From assembly GCA_024234075.1 (NCBI GenBank), contig JACKOV010000002.1, forward strand, positions 744,001 through 808,000: 64,000 nucleotides of DNA. The letters are read 5' to 3'. The position numbers and the translations under genes are program-made. Below the pieces are notes generated by a model. That model was not told where the DNA came from, searched no databases, and saw nothing but the letters and a program-made list of their open reading frames with translations. The DNA comes from Nevskiaceae bacterium (lineage in GTDB: Bacteria; Pseudomonadota; Gammaproteobacteria; Steroidobacterales; Steroidobacteraceae). Positions 1-8,334 of this stretch are shown here, piece by piece. Every line of letters starts with the position of its first letter. Position 1 is the stretch's first letter.

Positions 1-582
1 CGCGCGCTGTTCGCCGTATTCCGTTGCCGCCTGTTCGAGGATGGGTGCCACCCAGGTGCCGACACCCTCTGCGGGCAGGTGCATCAGCCGGGGCAATGCA
101 TTGATCAGGGGGTTGAAAGGCCGCAGGTCGCAAGCGATGAAGCCGCACAGGATGATGGCGGAGCAGTCCTGCGGCGGCAGGCCCATGCCCACCGTGAACA
201 TGCCGCCCTGGTAGGTAACGGGAATGGGCTTGGGGTCGTCGCGCGTGCGAAACAACCATTCGTCGCCGCCTTCGTCGGCCGGCGCGATACCCGGTGCACT
301 CGAGACCACGTGCGCATCGCCATGAGGCAGCATCACGATGTCGCCGGCATGCATGCGCAGCAGTGGCTCGTCATCGACCGCCACCCAGGCCTCGCCCTTG
401 AGCACCATGTGGTACTCGATGACGTGCTCGGCGCCAGGCATCACGGCCGGTGCGATCGCGGAAGACGACTGCGCCAGCGCCGACCACTGGTCGCGGCAAC
501 TGACGTAGAAATAGACCGAACCACGCAGCCGCACGCTGCGCAGCACGTCGGACAGCGGATCGAGCGTGGTGGTGGCCGTCAT
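1..582 (-). CDS. AraC-family transcriptional regulator, N-terminal cupin part (runs off the left edge)
   Basis: The reading frame is open from an ATG at 582 down to base 1, giving 194 residues with no stop, so the C-terminal part lies outside the window. The visible part is a cupin_6-type ligand-binding domain: an early R-LRGSVYF stretch, the metal-site-like run EYHMVLKGEAW, then GDIVMLPHGDAHV. In the cupin_6 AraC family this domain is followed by a helix-turn-helix domain, which is not visible here. The gene faces the methyltransferase gene at 724 with 141 bp between the starts, the usual arrangement of a regulator and its target. The regulator call is firm; the ligand is unknown. Confidence 0.85.
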   Translation of the reverse strand, partial: MTATTTLDPLSDVLRSVRLRGSVYFYVSCRDQWSALAQSSSAIAPAVMPGAEHVIEYHMVLKGEAWVAVDDEPLLRMHAGDIVMLPHGDAHVVSSAPGIAPADEGGDEWLFRTRDDPKPIPVTYQGGMFTVGMGLPPQDCSAIILCGFIACDLRPFNPLINALPRLMHLPAEGVGTWVAPILEQAATEYGEQRA

Positions 583-723
583 GGCACGCCCCCACCGGGC
601 GCATTGGCGGACGCACGAGCAAGCCGTGGCGACGCCGGGTGAAGCGCTCGTGCGTGCCGACGCGGATGATCGTCACACGGATCCCCGTTGCGTCGACCAA
701 CTACGCTCGTCGAGGAAAACACC

Positions 724-1569
724 ATGGCTCTCATCACCGCATCGCCCCCCGTCCAAGCTCCGGCGACTCCCGACTACGTTGCCATAAAGCAGCGCCAGCA
801 GGCTACCTGGGCCAGCGGCGACTATTCCGCCGTAGGCACTACCTTGCAGATTGTCGGCGAAACCTTGGCTGAAGCCATCGACTTGCGTGCCGACGAGGCT
901 GTGCTGGACGTCGCCGCGGGCAACGGCAATGCCACGCTGGCCGCCGCGCGTCGTTTCGCCCGGGTCACTTCGAGCGACTACGTGCCGGCGCTGCTCGAGC
1001 GCAGCCGCGCCCGTGCCGAGGCCGAGCACCTGCCGGTCCAGTACGAGGTGGCTGACGTCGAGGCACTGCCCTTCGAGGCGGGAAGTTTCGACGCAGTGCT
1101 CTCCACCTTCGGCGTGATGTTCGCACCCGATCACGAGCGCGCGGCCAGCGAGATGGCGCGCGTGGTGCGCAGGGGCGGGCGTATCGGCATGGCCAACTGG
1201 ACGCCGGCCAGCTGCATCGGCCGTCTATTCAAGATCATCGGCGCCCACGTGCCACCGCCCGCCGGGGTGCGCTCGCCTGCGCTATGGGGTTCCGAAGCCC
1301 ATCTGGCCACCTTGTTCGGCGCACGCGCGCAGGTCATCCGGGTACGGCACAAGCACTTCAATTTCCGCTACCGTTCGGCCGCGCATTTCGTGCAGGTGTT
1401 CCGCGACTACTACGGTCCTACGCACAAGGCCTTTGCCGCGCTGGATGCCAACGGCCAGGCCGAACTGGAGCGCGATATCACGGCATTGCTCAATGAATTC
1501 GACGTCGGCAAGGGGCGCGGTCTGGTTGTGCCCAGCGAATACGCCGAGGTCGTCATCACCGTGGGCTGA
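724..1569 (+). CDS. Class I SAM-dependent methyltransferase (type 11)
   Basis: The protein has 281 residues. The SAM-binding motif I reads VLDVAAGNGNATLAAAR at about residues 60-76, followed by the acidic motif II region (TSSDYVPALL) and a motif IV-like DVEALPFEAGSFDAVLSTFG. This is the Rossmann-type Methyltransf_11 fold; the substrate cannot be read from the sequence. The frame is open to an ATG at 688, but the ATG at 724 is preferred because GAGG lies about 10 bp upstream and the preceding residues look like leader sequence. It is transcribed away from the AraC/cupin regulator, which probably controls it. Confidence 0.82.
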   Translation: MALITASPPVQAPATPDYVAIKQRQQATWASGDYSAVGTTLQIVGETLAEAIDLRADEAVLDVAAGNGNATLAAARRFARVTSSDYVPALLERSRARAEAEHLPVQYEVADVEALPFEAGSFDAVLSTFGVMFAPDHERAASEMARVVRRGGRIGMANWTPASCIGRLFKIIGAHVPPPAGVRSPALWGSEAHLATLFGARAQVIRVRHKHFNFRYRSAAHFVQVFRDYYGPTHKAFAALDANGQAELERDITALLNEFDVGKGRGLVVPSEYAEVVITVG

Positions 1570-1651
1570 AGCGGCAGCCCATGAAAGCGTTGCCGGTCTG
1601 CAGCCTGTGCCGCCCGTTCCTGATCGACGCGCAAATGTCCGCGGACAGCCG

Positions 1652-2734
1652 TCAACGATCTTCGGGATTGGGGTGACCCAGATGGGCCGAGAACGGCTCG
1701 CCCTGACGGCCATGCAGCGTCGCCTGCAGTTCGGCGACAATGGACAGCGCAATCGCCTCGGGTGTTCGGCCGCCGAGGTCGAGGCCGACCGGTGCCCGCA
1801 ATCGCGGGCGCAGCGCCGCGGCGGCTGGGCCGAGTTCAGCGAACAGCCGCTCGCGCCGCGCCGCAGGGCCGAGCAAGCCGACATAGGGAATCGCCGTCTG
1901 CGCCAGCGCGGCGAGATACTGGCCGTCGGCGATCAGATGGTGGCTCATCACCACTGCGGCATCGAAGCGCGCCAGCTCGAGTTCATGCGCCAGTGCGCCA
2001 GTATCGATGCGGCGGACCGTTCGTGCGGCTGGAAAGCGCGCAGCATCGATGTATGCCGGTCGATGATCGACGACCGTAAAGTGCCAACCCAGCGCCGCGC
2101 CCCAGGCGACCACTGGCTCGACGTCCGGGCCGGCGCCGCAGATCAGCACCCGTGGGATGCGCGCGACTTGTGCGATGAACAGTTCGACCGAGGTTCCCAT
2201 CAATGTCGTGGTCGTGACGAGGCCCGCCGGTTGTCCGTGCGCTTCGAGCCACACCTGGCCGGCTGAGATGGCGGGTGTCGAGTCCCCGTCCGCCCCTGTG
2301 CCCGCGCCTACTCCCTGGCCCAGGCCCGCCTCGGGGACTCGCAGGGCTACGCTCCAGCAGCCGGCCTCGCCGCTGGCTTCGAGTCGTGCGAGCTCGGCGA
2401 GGGGCTGGTAGCCGCCGGCGGCATCGACGCGCAGCAGCAGGATCTGCATCAGACCTTCGCAGCCGAGGCCGAGGCCCCAGATCGGATCGTCGGAGCTGCG
2501 GCTGTCGTAACTCGTCAGCTCCAGGCGGCGTCCGTCGGCCAGCAGGCGTACTGCACGTTCACCGAGATCGTTTTCGAGGCAGCCGCCGCTGAGCAGCCCG
2601 GCGCGCTCGCCGGACTGCGTGAAGAGCATCCAGGCGCCCGCTTTGCGGTAGGTGGAGCCGGTAGTCGCGATCACGATCGCGGCTACCAGTGGTCGGCCGG
2701 CCGCGCGCTCGCGTGCGAAGAGCTCGAAGATCAT
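1652..2734 (-). CDS. XdhC/CoxI family protein
   Basis: The 360-residue protein has both parts of the XdhC family. The N-terminal XdhC_CoxI region is at residues ~10-85 (VIATTGSTYRKAGAWMLF, then LSGGCLENDL with the conserved GGCLE). The C-terminal Rossmann-like region starts near residue 200 (RVLICGAGPDVEPVV, then VVDHRPAYID) and ends with IALSIVAEL. Family members bind molybdenum cofactor, sulfurate it and insert it into xanthine-dehydrogenase-type hydroxylases. No molybdoenzyme gene is in the window. Its ATG overlaps the stop of the upstream oxidoreductase (ATGA, 2731-2734), so the two are translationally coupled. Confidence 0.9.
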   Translation of the reverse strand: MIFELFARERAAGRPLVAAIVIATTGSTYRKAGAWMLFTQSGERAGLLSGGCLENDLGERAVRLLADGRRLELTSYDSRSSDDPIWGLGLGCEGLMQILLLRVDAAGGYQPLAELARLEASGEAGCWSVALRVPEAGLGQGVGAGTGADGDSTPAISAGQVWLEAHGQPAGLVTTTTLMGTSVELFIAQVARIPRVLICGAGPDVEPVVAWGAALGWHFTVVDHRPAYIDAARFPAARTVRRIDTGALAHELELARFDAAVVMSHHLIADGQYLAALAQTAIPYVGLLGPAARRERLFAELGPAAAALRPRLRAPVGLDLGGRTPEAIALSIVAELQATLHGRQGEPFSAHLGHPNPEDR

Positions 2735-3381
2735 AGGCGGATCACGATCCTGCCAAAATGATTGCCGGTCGCCATCCAGGCATAGGCTTCGTCGGCCTGC
2801 TCGAACGGAAAGACGCGGTCGATCACCGGCCGGATCGCATGCTCGGTTAGAAAAGCATTCAGTGCTTCGAATTCGGCGCGTGAGCCGACGGAAATGCCGG
2901 TGATGCCAGCATTTCGACCGATCAGTCCCGCCACCGCGATCTCGCTGCCGTAGCCGCTGAGTCCGCCGACTAGTGCGATGTGCCCGCCCAGTGCGAGTGC
3001 GGCCAGCGACTGCGCCAGCATGCCGTCGAGTGCGCCACCGAGAGCGCTCGCACCGGTTCGTGCGGTCGGATGGCCGGCGAGCCAGCTCTGGAAAAAAGTC
3101 GCGGCGACGCGGTCGCCGATCTGGAAGCGGGTGGTTTCCGGTCCGACCGCGACGACCTCGCCGGCACCGTCGGACAGCGGCACCAGAGTGTCGCGATTCG
3201 CGATCGGATAGGAGCCGTCACGGATGCTCAGATCGCGACGATTCAGTGAACTGGCCTGGATGCGCACCAGCGCTTCCCTGGATCCCGGCCGGCGGATCGG
3301 TGCACCTTCGCGCAGCTGCAGGTTGAAGCCTTTTTCCCGACGCACGAGTTGGTACTGTTGCTGACTGTTCGGGATCGTCAT
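2731..3381 (-). CDS. Zinc-type alcohol dehydrogenase/quinone oxidoreductase with a large in-frame internal deletion
   Basis: The protein has 216 residues, whereas this MDR subfamily usually has about 335. Residues 1-~120 match the catalytic GroES-like half (REALVRIQASSLNRRDLSIRDG, then LVPLSDGAGEVVAVG). Residues ~124-216 match the C-terminal end (LAALALGGHIALVGGLSG to HFGRIVIRL). The segment between them, which in relatives holds the GxGxxG dinucleotide-binding site, is missing: GGALDGMLA runs straight into QSLAALALGG. The frame is intact on both sides. Without the coenzyme-binding fold it is unlikely to be an active dehydrogenase. It is coupled to xdhC by a 4-bp overlap. Confidence 0.75.
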   Translation of the reverse strand: MTIPNSQQQYQLVRREKGFNLQLREGAPIRRPGSREALVRIQASSLNRRDLSIRDGSYPIANRDTLVPLSDGAGEVVAVGPETTRFQIGDRVAATFFQSWLAGHPTARTGASALGGALDGMLAQSLAALALGGHIALVGGLSGYGSEIAVAGLIGRNAGITGISVGSRAEFEALNAFLTEHAIRPVIDRVFPFEQADEAYAWMATGNHFGRIVIRL

Positions 3382-3494
3382 AGTCGTTTTCGTCCTCGTC
3401 GTACCAAGCTGCGGACCAGGCTCATTCTACGGCCCAGGCGCATGACCACGCCGGTCGCGACGCGCAGCATGCCCGCTGAAGTATCTCTACGGCG

Positions 3495-5564
3495 TTACAG
3501 CGGCGCACCATCCTCGCGCGTCAGCGCCACCAGGCCGGACCGCGCCGGTAATCCGTGGCCGTCGGGCCAGTCGCTGACCGGATTGTCGATCGTGCCGCCT
3601 TCGCCCGGGTGCTGGATGCTGAGGAACAGGGTGCGTCCGTCGGGCGTGAATTCGCAGCCCGCCAGTTCGCTGCCGGTCGGGCCGCTGGCGATCTGGCGCA
3701 GCAGGCCGCGGTCGGGGCCGTCCGTCGGCACGACGAAGCAGCCGTTGTGGGCCACCAGGTTCGGGTTGCCGTCGGTCACGATCCAGAGACGGCCCTGCGG
3801 ATCGATGGCGAGATTATCCGGACAGGCAAACGGGCTGAGCTGCGAGGCGTCGGCGTAGCCGGCGTAATAGGTGTCGGTGCGCTCGAGACGGCCCGCGACG
3901 AGCTCTCCGCGGTCGGTCAGCAAGCGCGAGCCGGCCGCGCCGGGATTGCCGGCGAGCAGGAACACGTTCCAGTGGAACTGCGTCGCGGCGGCATCGTCGT
4001 CCGCTTCGAGCAGCTCGATGATGTGTCCGAAGTCGTTCAGCGGGCGCGGGTTGGCGGCATCGGCCCCGAGATCGATCCGGCGGTTCGTCCAGGTATCGTG
4101 GCGGGATTCGTGGTGGCGCGCGCCGTTGTTGGTGCAGGCGATGTAGATGCGGCCGCTGACGGGGCTCGGTTCGATGTCCTCCGGTCGATCCATCGGCGTC
4201 GCACCCAGCAGATCGGCCGCGGCACGGCATTTGATCAACACCTCGCCCTGGTCGCGAAAGCCCGCGGCGGCGTTCAGCGGCCCCTGTTCGTCGTACACCA
4301 GCGGCAGCCAGGTGCCGCGTCCGTCGGCATCGAAGCGCGCGACATACAAAGTGCCGGCATCGAGCAGATCGCGGTTGGCGGCCGGGTCGCGCGGCTCGAA
4401 GCGATCCCGCGTGACGAATTTGTAGACGTATTCGAACGGGTCGTCATCCCCCATGTAGGCGGCCACCCGTCCGTCGTGGGCCAGCAGAGTGTTGGCGCCT
4501 TCGTGGCTGAAGCGGCCCAGTGCGGTGCGTTTGCGCGGCGGCCGGGAGGGTTCGTACGGGTCGATTTCGACGATCCAGCCGCAGCGCAGCGCCTCGCGCG
4601 GTTCCTGTCGCAGATCAAAGCGTGGATCGGCGTGCTCCCAGCCATAGGCCGAGCGTTCCGGCAGCGGGAAGCGCGCGTGCGCCGCGCGTGTGGCCAGGTC
4701 GTCGGCCGTGGTGGCTGAGGCGAGCCAGCTCGATGCGCCGCCGAAATAGTCGTCGATGTTCTCTTCAGAAGTCAGGTAGGTGCCCCAGGGGGTCCGGCCG
4801 CCGGCACAGTTGGCGAAGGTGCCGAGGGCACGCGTGCCCGTCGGCTCGGCACGGGTGCGCAGCAGTGCGTGGCCGCGGGCCGGACCCTGCAGGTCGCAGG
4901 ACGTGGTGGCCGTGATGCGGCGCGCATGGCGGCTGCCGGCGATATGGCGCCATCGGCCGCGTCGGTCGCGCTCGACCTGCAGCACGGATACGCCGTGCGC
5001 CGCCTGCATCCAGGCGACTGCGTCGGGATTGCGGCGAATCCAGTCGGGGCGGGCCAGTACCCGCTCGCGCGCGTCGCGCGGCAAGCCGGTGAAACAGAGC
5101 TCCAGGTTCACGTACTCGTGATTGACGCAGAGCAGTCCCCGGCGCGAGTTCGGCTCGCCGAGCGGAAAGAACGCGATGCCGTCGCAGTTGGTGCCGAAGC
5201 GTCGTGCCTGAGCCGCGGCGGCACCGGGTTCCAGCAGGCCACCGCGTCGCAGGGTCGCCGCGTCGAGCCCGCGATCGCCGGGCCAGAGTGGATCGCCCCA
5301 GCTCGCGATCAAATCGTGGCGGTAGCCGGGTGCGAGCTCGAAAGCGTCGCGCCGCGAAGGCGCAAGCCGCGGCAGTGATGGTGCGGCGCCGTGTCGCGTG
5401 GTGCTGGTCTCAGGATCGTCTGCGCGCGTGCTCGCCGGTGCAAAAGCCGCACCGGCGAGCAGGCCGGAGCCTGCGGCGGTGGCGAGAAAATCGCGGCGCG
5501 ACCAGCGCTGCGCCAGCACGGCCGCAAAGCTGGTGAGTCGCCGCTCCGGGGGTTCGGACGACAT
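3495..5564 (-). CDS. PhoX family (DUF839) alkaline phosphatase, Tat-exported
   Basis: The 689-residue protein begins with a twin-arginine signal (SRRDFLATAAGSGLLAGAAF, residues ~22-41), so it is exported folded to the periplasm. The body is the DUF839/PhoX beta-propeller: GTNCDGIAFFPLG, LLCVNHEYVN near residue 145, TFANCAGGRTPWGTYLTSEE, and LFLSIQHPGEGG near the C-terminus. PhoX enzymes are calcium- and iron-dependent phosphomonoesterases used in phosphate scavenging. Calcium-ligand residues were not mapped individually. The length fits the family (about 650-700). It stands between the oxidoreductase/xdhC pair and the GST gene on the same strand, with a 25-bp gap to the GST gene. Confidence 0.88.
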   Translation of the reverse strand: MSSEPPERRLTSFAAVLAQRWSRRDFLATAAGSGLLAGAAFAPASTRADDPETSTTRHGAAPSLPRLAPSRRDAFELAPGYRHDLIASWGDPLWPGDRGLDAATLRRGGLLEPGAAAAQARRFGTNCDGIAFFPLGEPNSRRGLLCVNHEYVNLELCFTGLPRDARERVLARPDWIRRNPDAVAWMQAAHGVSVLQVERDRRGRWRHIAGSRHARRITATTSCDLQGPARGHALLRTRAEPTGTRALGTFANCAGGRTPWGTYLTSEENIDDYFGGASSWLASATTADDLATRAAHARFPLPERSAYGWEHADPRFDLRQEPREALRCGWIVEIDPYEPSRPPRKRTALGRFSHEGANTLLAHDGRVAAYMGDDDPFEYVYKFVTRDRFEPRDPAANRDLLDAGTLYVARFDADGRGTWLPLVYDEQGPLNAAAGFRDQGEVLIKCRAAADLLGATPMDRPEDIEPSPVSGRIYIACTNNGARHHESRHDTWTNRRIDLGADAANPRPLNDFGHIIELLEADDDAAATQFHWNVFLLAGNPGAAGSRLLTDRGELVAGRLERTDTYYAGYADASQLSPFACPDNLAIDPQGRLWIVTDGNPNLVAHNGCFVVPTDGPDRGLLRQIASGPTGSELAGCEFTPDGRTLFLSIQHPGEGGTIDNPVSDWPDGHGLPARSGLVALTREDGAPL

Positions 5565-5589
5565 CGCGCCGGCTCTCGCTGTCCGTGGG

Positions 5590-6198
5590 TTACTTGATCA
5601 AGCCCTCGGCACGCATGGCAGCCTGCACGGCCGGACGCTGCGCGATCCGGCCCTGCCAGGCCTGCAGCACCGGCCAGCCGCCGAGGTCGATCGCGACCAG
5701 GCGGCACCAGCCGAGCACCGTGAACAGATAGGCATCGGCGACGGTGAACCGCTCGCCGACCAGGAACTCGCGGCCCTCGAGCGCCTGTTGCACGAAGTTG
5801 AAACGCTTGCCGACCGCCGCCTTGGCGGCTTCCTTGGCCTCGGCGGAGGTTCCCGGCGCGAAGCAGGGTCCGAAGTTCTTGTGCAGTTCGGTACCGATGT
5901 AGCCGATCCATTCATGGACGCGATACCGCTCGAGCGTGCCGGCCGCCGGGGCGAGGCCGCTGGCCGGATTGAGGTCGCCGGCATACGGCAGTGTGGCCGC
6001 GCTCTCGGTCAGTACCTGGCCATCGTCGAGCCGTAGCGCCGGGACGTAGCCCTTGGCGGTGACCTGCCAGTAATCCTCGCCGTCCGCGGTCTGCTTGCTG
6101 CGCAGGTCGACCTTGACCGCTTCGAACGGTCGGCCGGACTCCTTCAAGGCAATATGGGTGGCGAGCGAGCAGGCACCAGGGCTGTAGTAGAACTTCAT
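5590..6198 (-). CDS. Glutathione S-transferase
   Basis: This 202-residue protein has the usual length and two-domain layout of bacterial (beta-like) GSTs. The N-terminal thioredoxin-fold domain begins MKFYYSPGACSLATHIAL, with the SPGACS active-site segment, and continues to the cis-proline region GYVPALRLDDGQVLTES (residues ~50-66). The C-terminal helical domain contains FLVGERFTVADAYLFTVL, the conserved N-capping motif. It conjugates glutathione to electrophiles or acts as a peroxidase in the cytoplasm; the substrate is unknown. It is the last ordinary chromosomal gene before the disrupted tRNA at 6327. Confidence 0.92.
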   Translation of the reverse strand: MKFYYSPGACSLATHIALKESGRPFEAVKVDLRSKQTADGEDYWQVTAKGYVPALRLDDGQVLTESAATLPYAGDLNPASGLAPAAGTLERYRVHEWIGYIGTELHKNFGPCFAPGTSAEAKEAAKAAVGKRFNFVQQALEGREFLVGERFTVADAYLFTVLGWCRLVAIDLGGWPVLQAWQGRIAQRPAVQAAMRAEGLIK

Positions 6199-6326
6199 GT
6201 CGGGAAATCTCGTCGGTAACGGGGAGCCGACATCCTAGCCGCGACAGGTTACGAAGCAAGCGGTCGGACACCGCAGACTGCCGATCGCCGCCCCCGGCCC
6301 GCAAGGCGCTAGAATTGCGCCGCGGC

Positions 6327-6366
6327 GGGCCCGTAGCACAGCGGTTAGTGCAGGGGACTCATAATC
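6327..6366 (+). pseudogene. 5' half of a disrupted tRNA-Ile2(CAU) gene
   Basis: These 40 bases form the acceptor 5' strand (GGGCCCG, 6327-6333), a complete D arm (GCAC/GTGC), the anticodon stem 5' strand GGGGA and the anticodon loop CTCATAA with anticodon CAT. After TC at 6365-6366 the sequence stops resembling a tRNA. The missing remainder is at 18923-18966: its TCCCT pairs with GGGGA and its CGGGCCC pairs perfectly with GGGCCCG. The loop CTCATAA is the one found in tRNA-Ile2, whose CAU anticodon is modified with lysidine to read AUA. A TAGAATT box lies 10 bp upstream (6310-6316). Confidence 0.85.
6356..6366 (+). repeat. attL core of the integrative island (GACTCATAATC)
   Basis: The 11-bp GACTCATAATC is repeated exactly at 18923-18933. 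Both copies lie at the anticodon arm of the split tRNA-Ile2 gene, and the integrase gene lies just inside the right copy. This is the crossover region expected for tyrosine recombinases that target tRNA anticodon arms. Confidence 0.8.
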
Positions 6367-6479
6367 TGGCGGACCTGCTAGCGCGGTGCTTTTAAAAACA
6401 GCCACTTGCCGCAAAAGACCGGGGCCGCAAATTCGCTGAGTCAGCGGCGAGTCGGGAGTCGGTAGAATTCGGTTTTAGC

Positions 6480-6555
6480 GGGCCTGTAGCACAATGGTTA
6501 GTGCAGCGAACTCATAATTCGTTGGTTCCTGGTTCGAGTCCAGGCAGGCCCACCA
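6480..6555 (+). tRNA. tRNA-Ile2 (anticodon CAU, lysidine type), carried by the island
   Basis: A complete cloverleaf can be drawn: acceptor GGGCCTG/CAGGCCC (6480-6486 with 6545-6551), D stem GCAC/GTGC, anticodon stem GCGAA/TTCGT with loop CTCATAA, variable TGGTT, T arm CCTGG-TTCGAGT-CCAGG, discriminator A and encoded CCA (6553-6555). The loop CTCATAA with the CAU anticodon matches tRNA-Ile2, not initiator or elongator tRNA-Met. It differs from the split host copy in the acceptor, anticodon and T stems, so it is a diverged homologue and not a tandem duplicate. A TAGAATT box lies 10 bp upstream (6463-6469), the same spacing as at the host gene. Confidence 0.92.
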
Positions 6556-6801
6556 TCCAAGCGCAGCACGTGCCGCAATCAGAGAGTGGCGGCTTTCGCC
6601 GACTCCGCAGAGCGCAGGCGGTTTGGTGCGCTGTTAGGTTCTGCTCACGCCAATGGTAAGCAGGCCTCGCCACGAGGTGATCAAACTGCATAGCTCGGAT
6701 GCAGCGGTGTTGAAAACAAATCTATAGGAGACGAGCAGATTCTGGACTGTACCCGGCTTCAGAGCTTGTCATAGCATTGCCCCCGTTCCGTCACAACAGA
6801 A

Positions 6802-8334
6802 GTGACCTCCATTGAGACGAGAATCGTGAATTCTGGTGAACAGCCTCCGAAGTTAAGCAGCGAGGTCGCACCGCCAATTGCGGTCGATCTTTTTTCCGGC
6901 GCTGGGGGCTTCTCTGAGGGGCTTGCGCAGGCCGGTATTCGAACTGTTCTGGCTCAAGAGCTTCATCCTCAGCCAGCTTTGACTCACGTCTTCAACCATC
7001 CAGAAGCTATTGGGCTCGTCGGTGACATACGGCAACTACGGCCCGAATTGATCTCACACCTAATTCAGAAGCATCACGGGTGCAGCACCATTGATCTCGT
7101 AGTGGGTGGTCCACCATGCCAAGGATTTAGCACTGCGGGAAAGAAGGACAAGAACGACCCCCGCAATACACTTTTTGACAACTATTGCGACATCATCGCC
7201 CACCTGCGCCCACGCGCCCTTGTCCTGGAGAATGTTCCGGGCTTCAAGAAGATGTACGGTGGAAAGATGTATCAGGCGGCGCTGTCTCGTCTTTCAGACT
7301 TGGGATACGTTGTCTCGGACAGAGTGTTGAACGCGGTCGAGTATGGCGTGCCGCAGAGACGCAAGAGGTTTGTGCTCGTCGGTGTCCGCTCTGATGTTGG
7401 TATGGACTTCGTGTGGCCGGAAGCAACCCACTCAAACCCCGAGGCGCGCTGCGAGGCGGATCTCTTCTTAGAGCCTCGAAAGGGGTTTGTGTCTGTCGAG
7501 GATGCGATATCAGATCTGGCGTTTCTGGGTCCTGGCATGGAAGCTCATCGGCATCAGTCGCCCATCGGTACTCCGTTCCAAGCTGAGAGGCGGCACGCAG
7601 ACCTTCTCTTTAATCACCTTGCTACTCAGCATCGACAAAAAGCAGTAGAAACATTCAAACTTATTGGCGAAGGCGAAACGATAAACTCAGTTCCTTCCGG
7701 CGCCAAGAGCGCAAAGAAGACCATGGCGCGCCTCAATCGTCGGCATATTTCAAATACCGTGCTTGCGTTGCCCGACGATCTCATTCACTACCATCATGAC
7801 CGCATACCAACCGTGCGCGAAATGGCGCGTCTTCAGTCATTTGATGACGAATATGTGTTCATTGGAAAGCGGACTTCGGGGTTCATGGATCGGAAGCACG
7901 ACGTTCCTCAATACACGCAGGTGGGGAATGCCGTTCCGCCTCTCATGGCAAGAGAAATCGGGAAGGCTTTAGTCAGGATGCTGGGGCGGCCGACTAGGGA
8001 TTTGAGAAATCTTGAAGAGAGACGTCGGAGGCTAAGCTGGGTGCATGGAAGTTCCGGATACTCGGGATATACGCTTAGTAAGGCGGCGGAGAGGGGCCTA
8101 GTCCTTTACGACGTAACGGGCAGCACAATTGAATTGCCGATTGATGAAACGCCTACCCAGGTGCAAGAGCGTCCGGGAATGGAAGACTGGCGTGGTTCTA
8201 GGCATGAAATGCCTAAGAAGCAGTGGGCGCCTGGAGTATCTCTGGAGGGATCGATTGCTTCAAAGAGGGCTCGTCGCTCTCCAACAATCCCAGATATGGA
8301 CGAAAAACTGACTCAATCAACACAGGGAAGTTAG
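6802..8334 (+). CDS. DNA (cytosine-5-)-methyltransferase of a type II restriction-modification system
   Basis: The 510-residue protein has the ordered C5-methyltransferase motifs: I (DLFSGAGGFSEGLAQAG, residues ~31-47), IV (GGPPCQGFS with catalytic Cys106), VI (LVLENVPG), VIII (VPQRRKRFVLVGVR) and X (YTQVGNAVPPLMAREIG). The C-terminal ~110 residues after motif X are an extra tail. It methylates C5 of cytosine in a target site that cannot be read from the sequence. The start is GTG at 6802. The gene converges on the endonuclease gene, and the two coding regions overlap by 122 bp at their 3' ends. Codon use is more AT-rich than in the flanking chromosome. Confidence 0.93.
   Translation: MTSIETRIVNSGEQPPKLSSEVAPPIAVDLFSGAGGFSEGLAQAGIRTVLAQELHPQPALTHVFNHPEAIGLVGDIRQLRPELISHLIQKHHGCSTIDLVVGGPPCQGFSTAGKKDKNDPRNTLFDNYCDIIAHLRPRALVLENVPGFKKMYGGKMYQAALSRLSDLGYVVSDRVLNAVEYGVPQRRKRFVLVGVRSDVGMDFVWPEATHSNPEARCEADLFLEPRKGFVSVEDAISDLAFLGPGMEAHRHQSPIGTPFQAERRHADLLFNHLATQHRQKAVETFKLIGEGETINSVPSGAKSAKKTMARLNRRHISNTVLALPDDLIHYHHDRIPTVREMARLQSFDDEYVFIGKRTSGFMDRKHDVPQYTQVGNAVPPLMAREIGKALVRMLGRPTRDLRNLEERRRRLSWVHGSSGYSGYTLSKAAERGLVLYDVTGSTIELPIDETPTQVQERPGMEDWRGSRHEMPKKQWAPGVSLEGSIASKRARRSPTIPDMDEKLTQSTQGS

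Noticed and set aside
6480..6555. Elongator or initiator tRNA-Met because the anticodon is CAT
   Set aside because: The anticodon loop CTCATAA and stem context match tRNA-Ile2; there is no run of three G:C pairs in the anticodon stem as in initiator tRNA.
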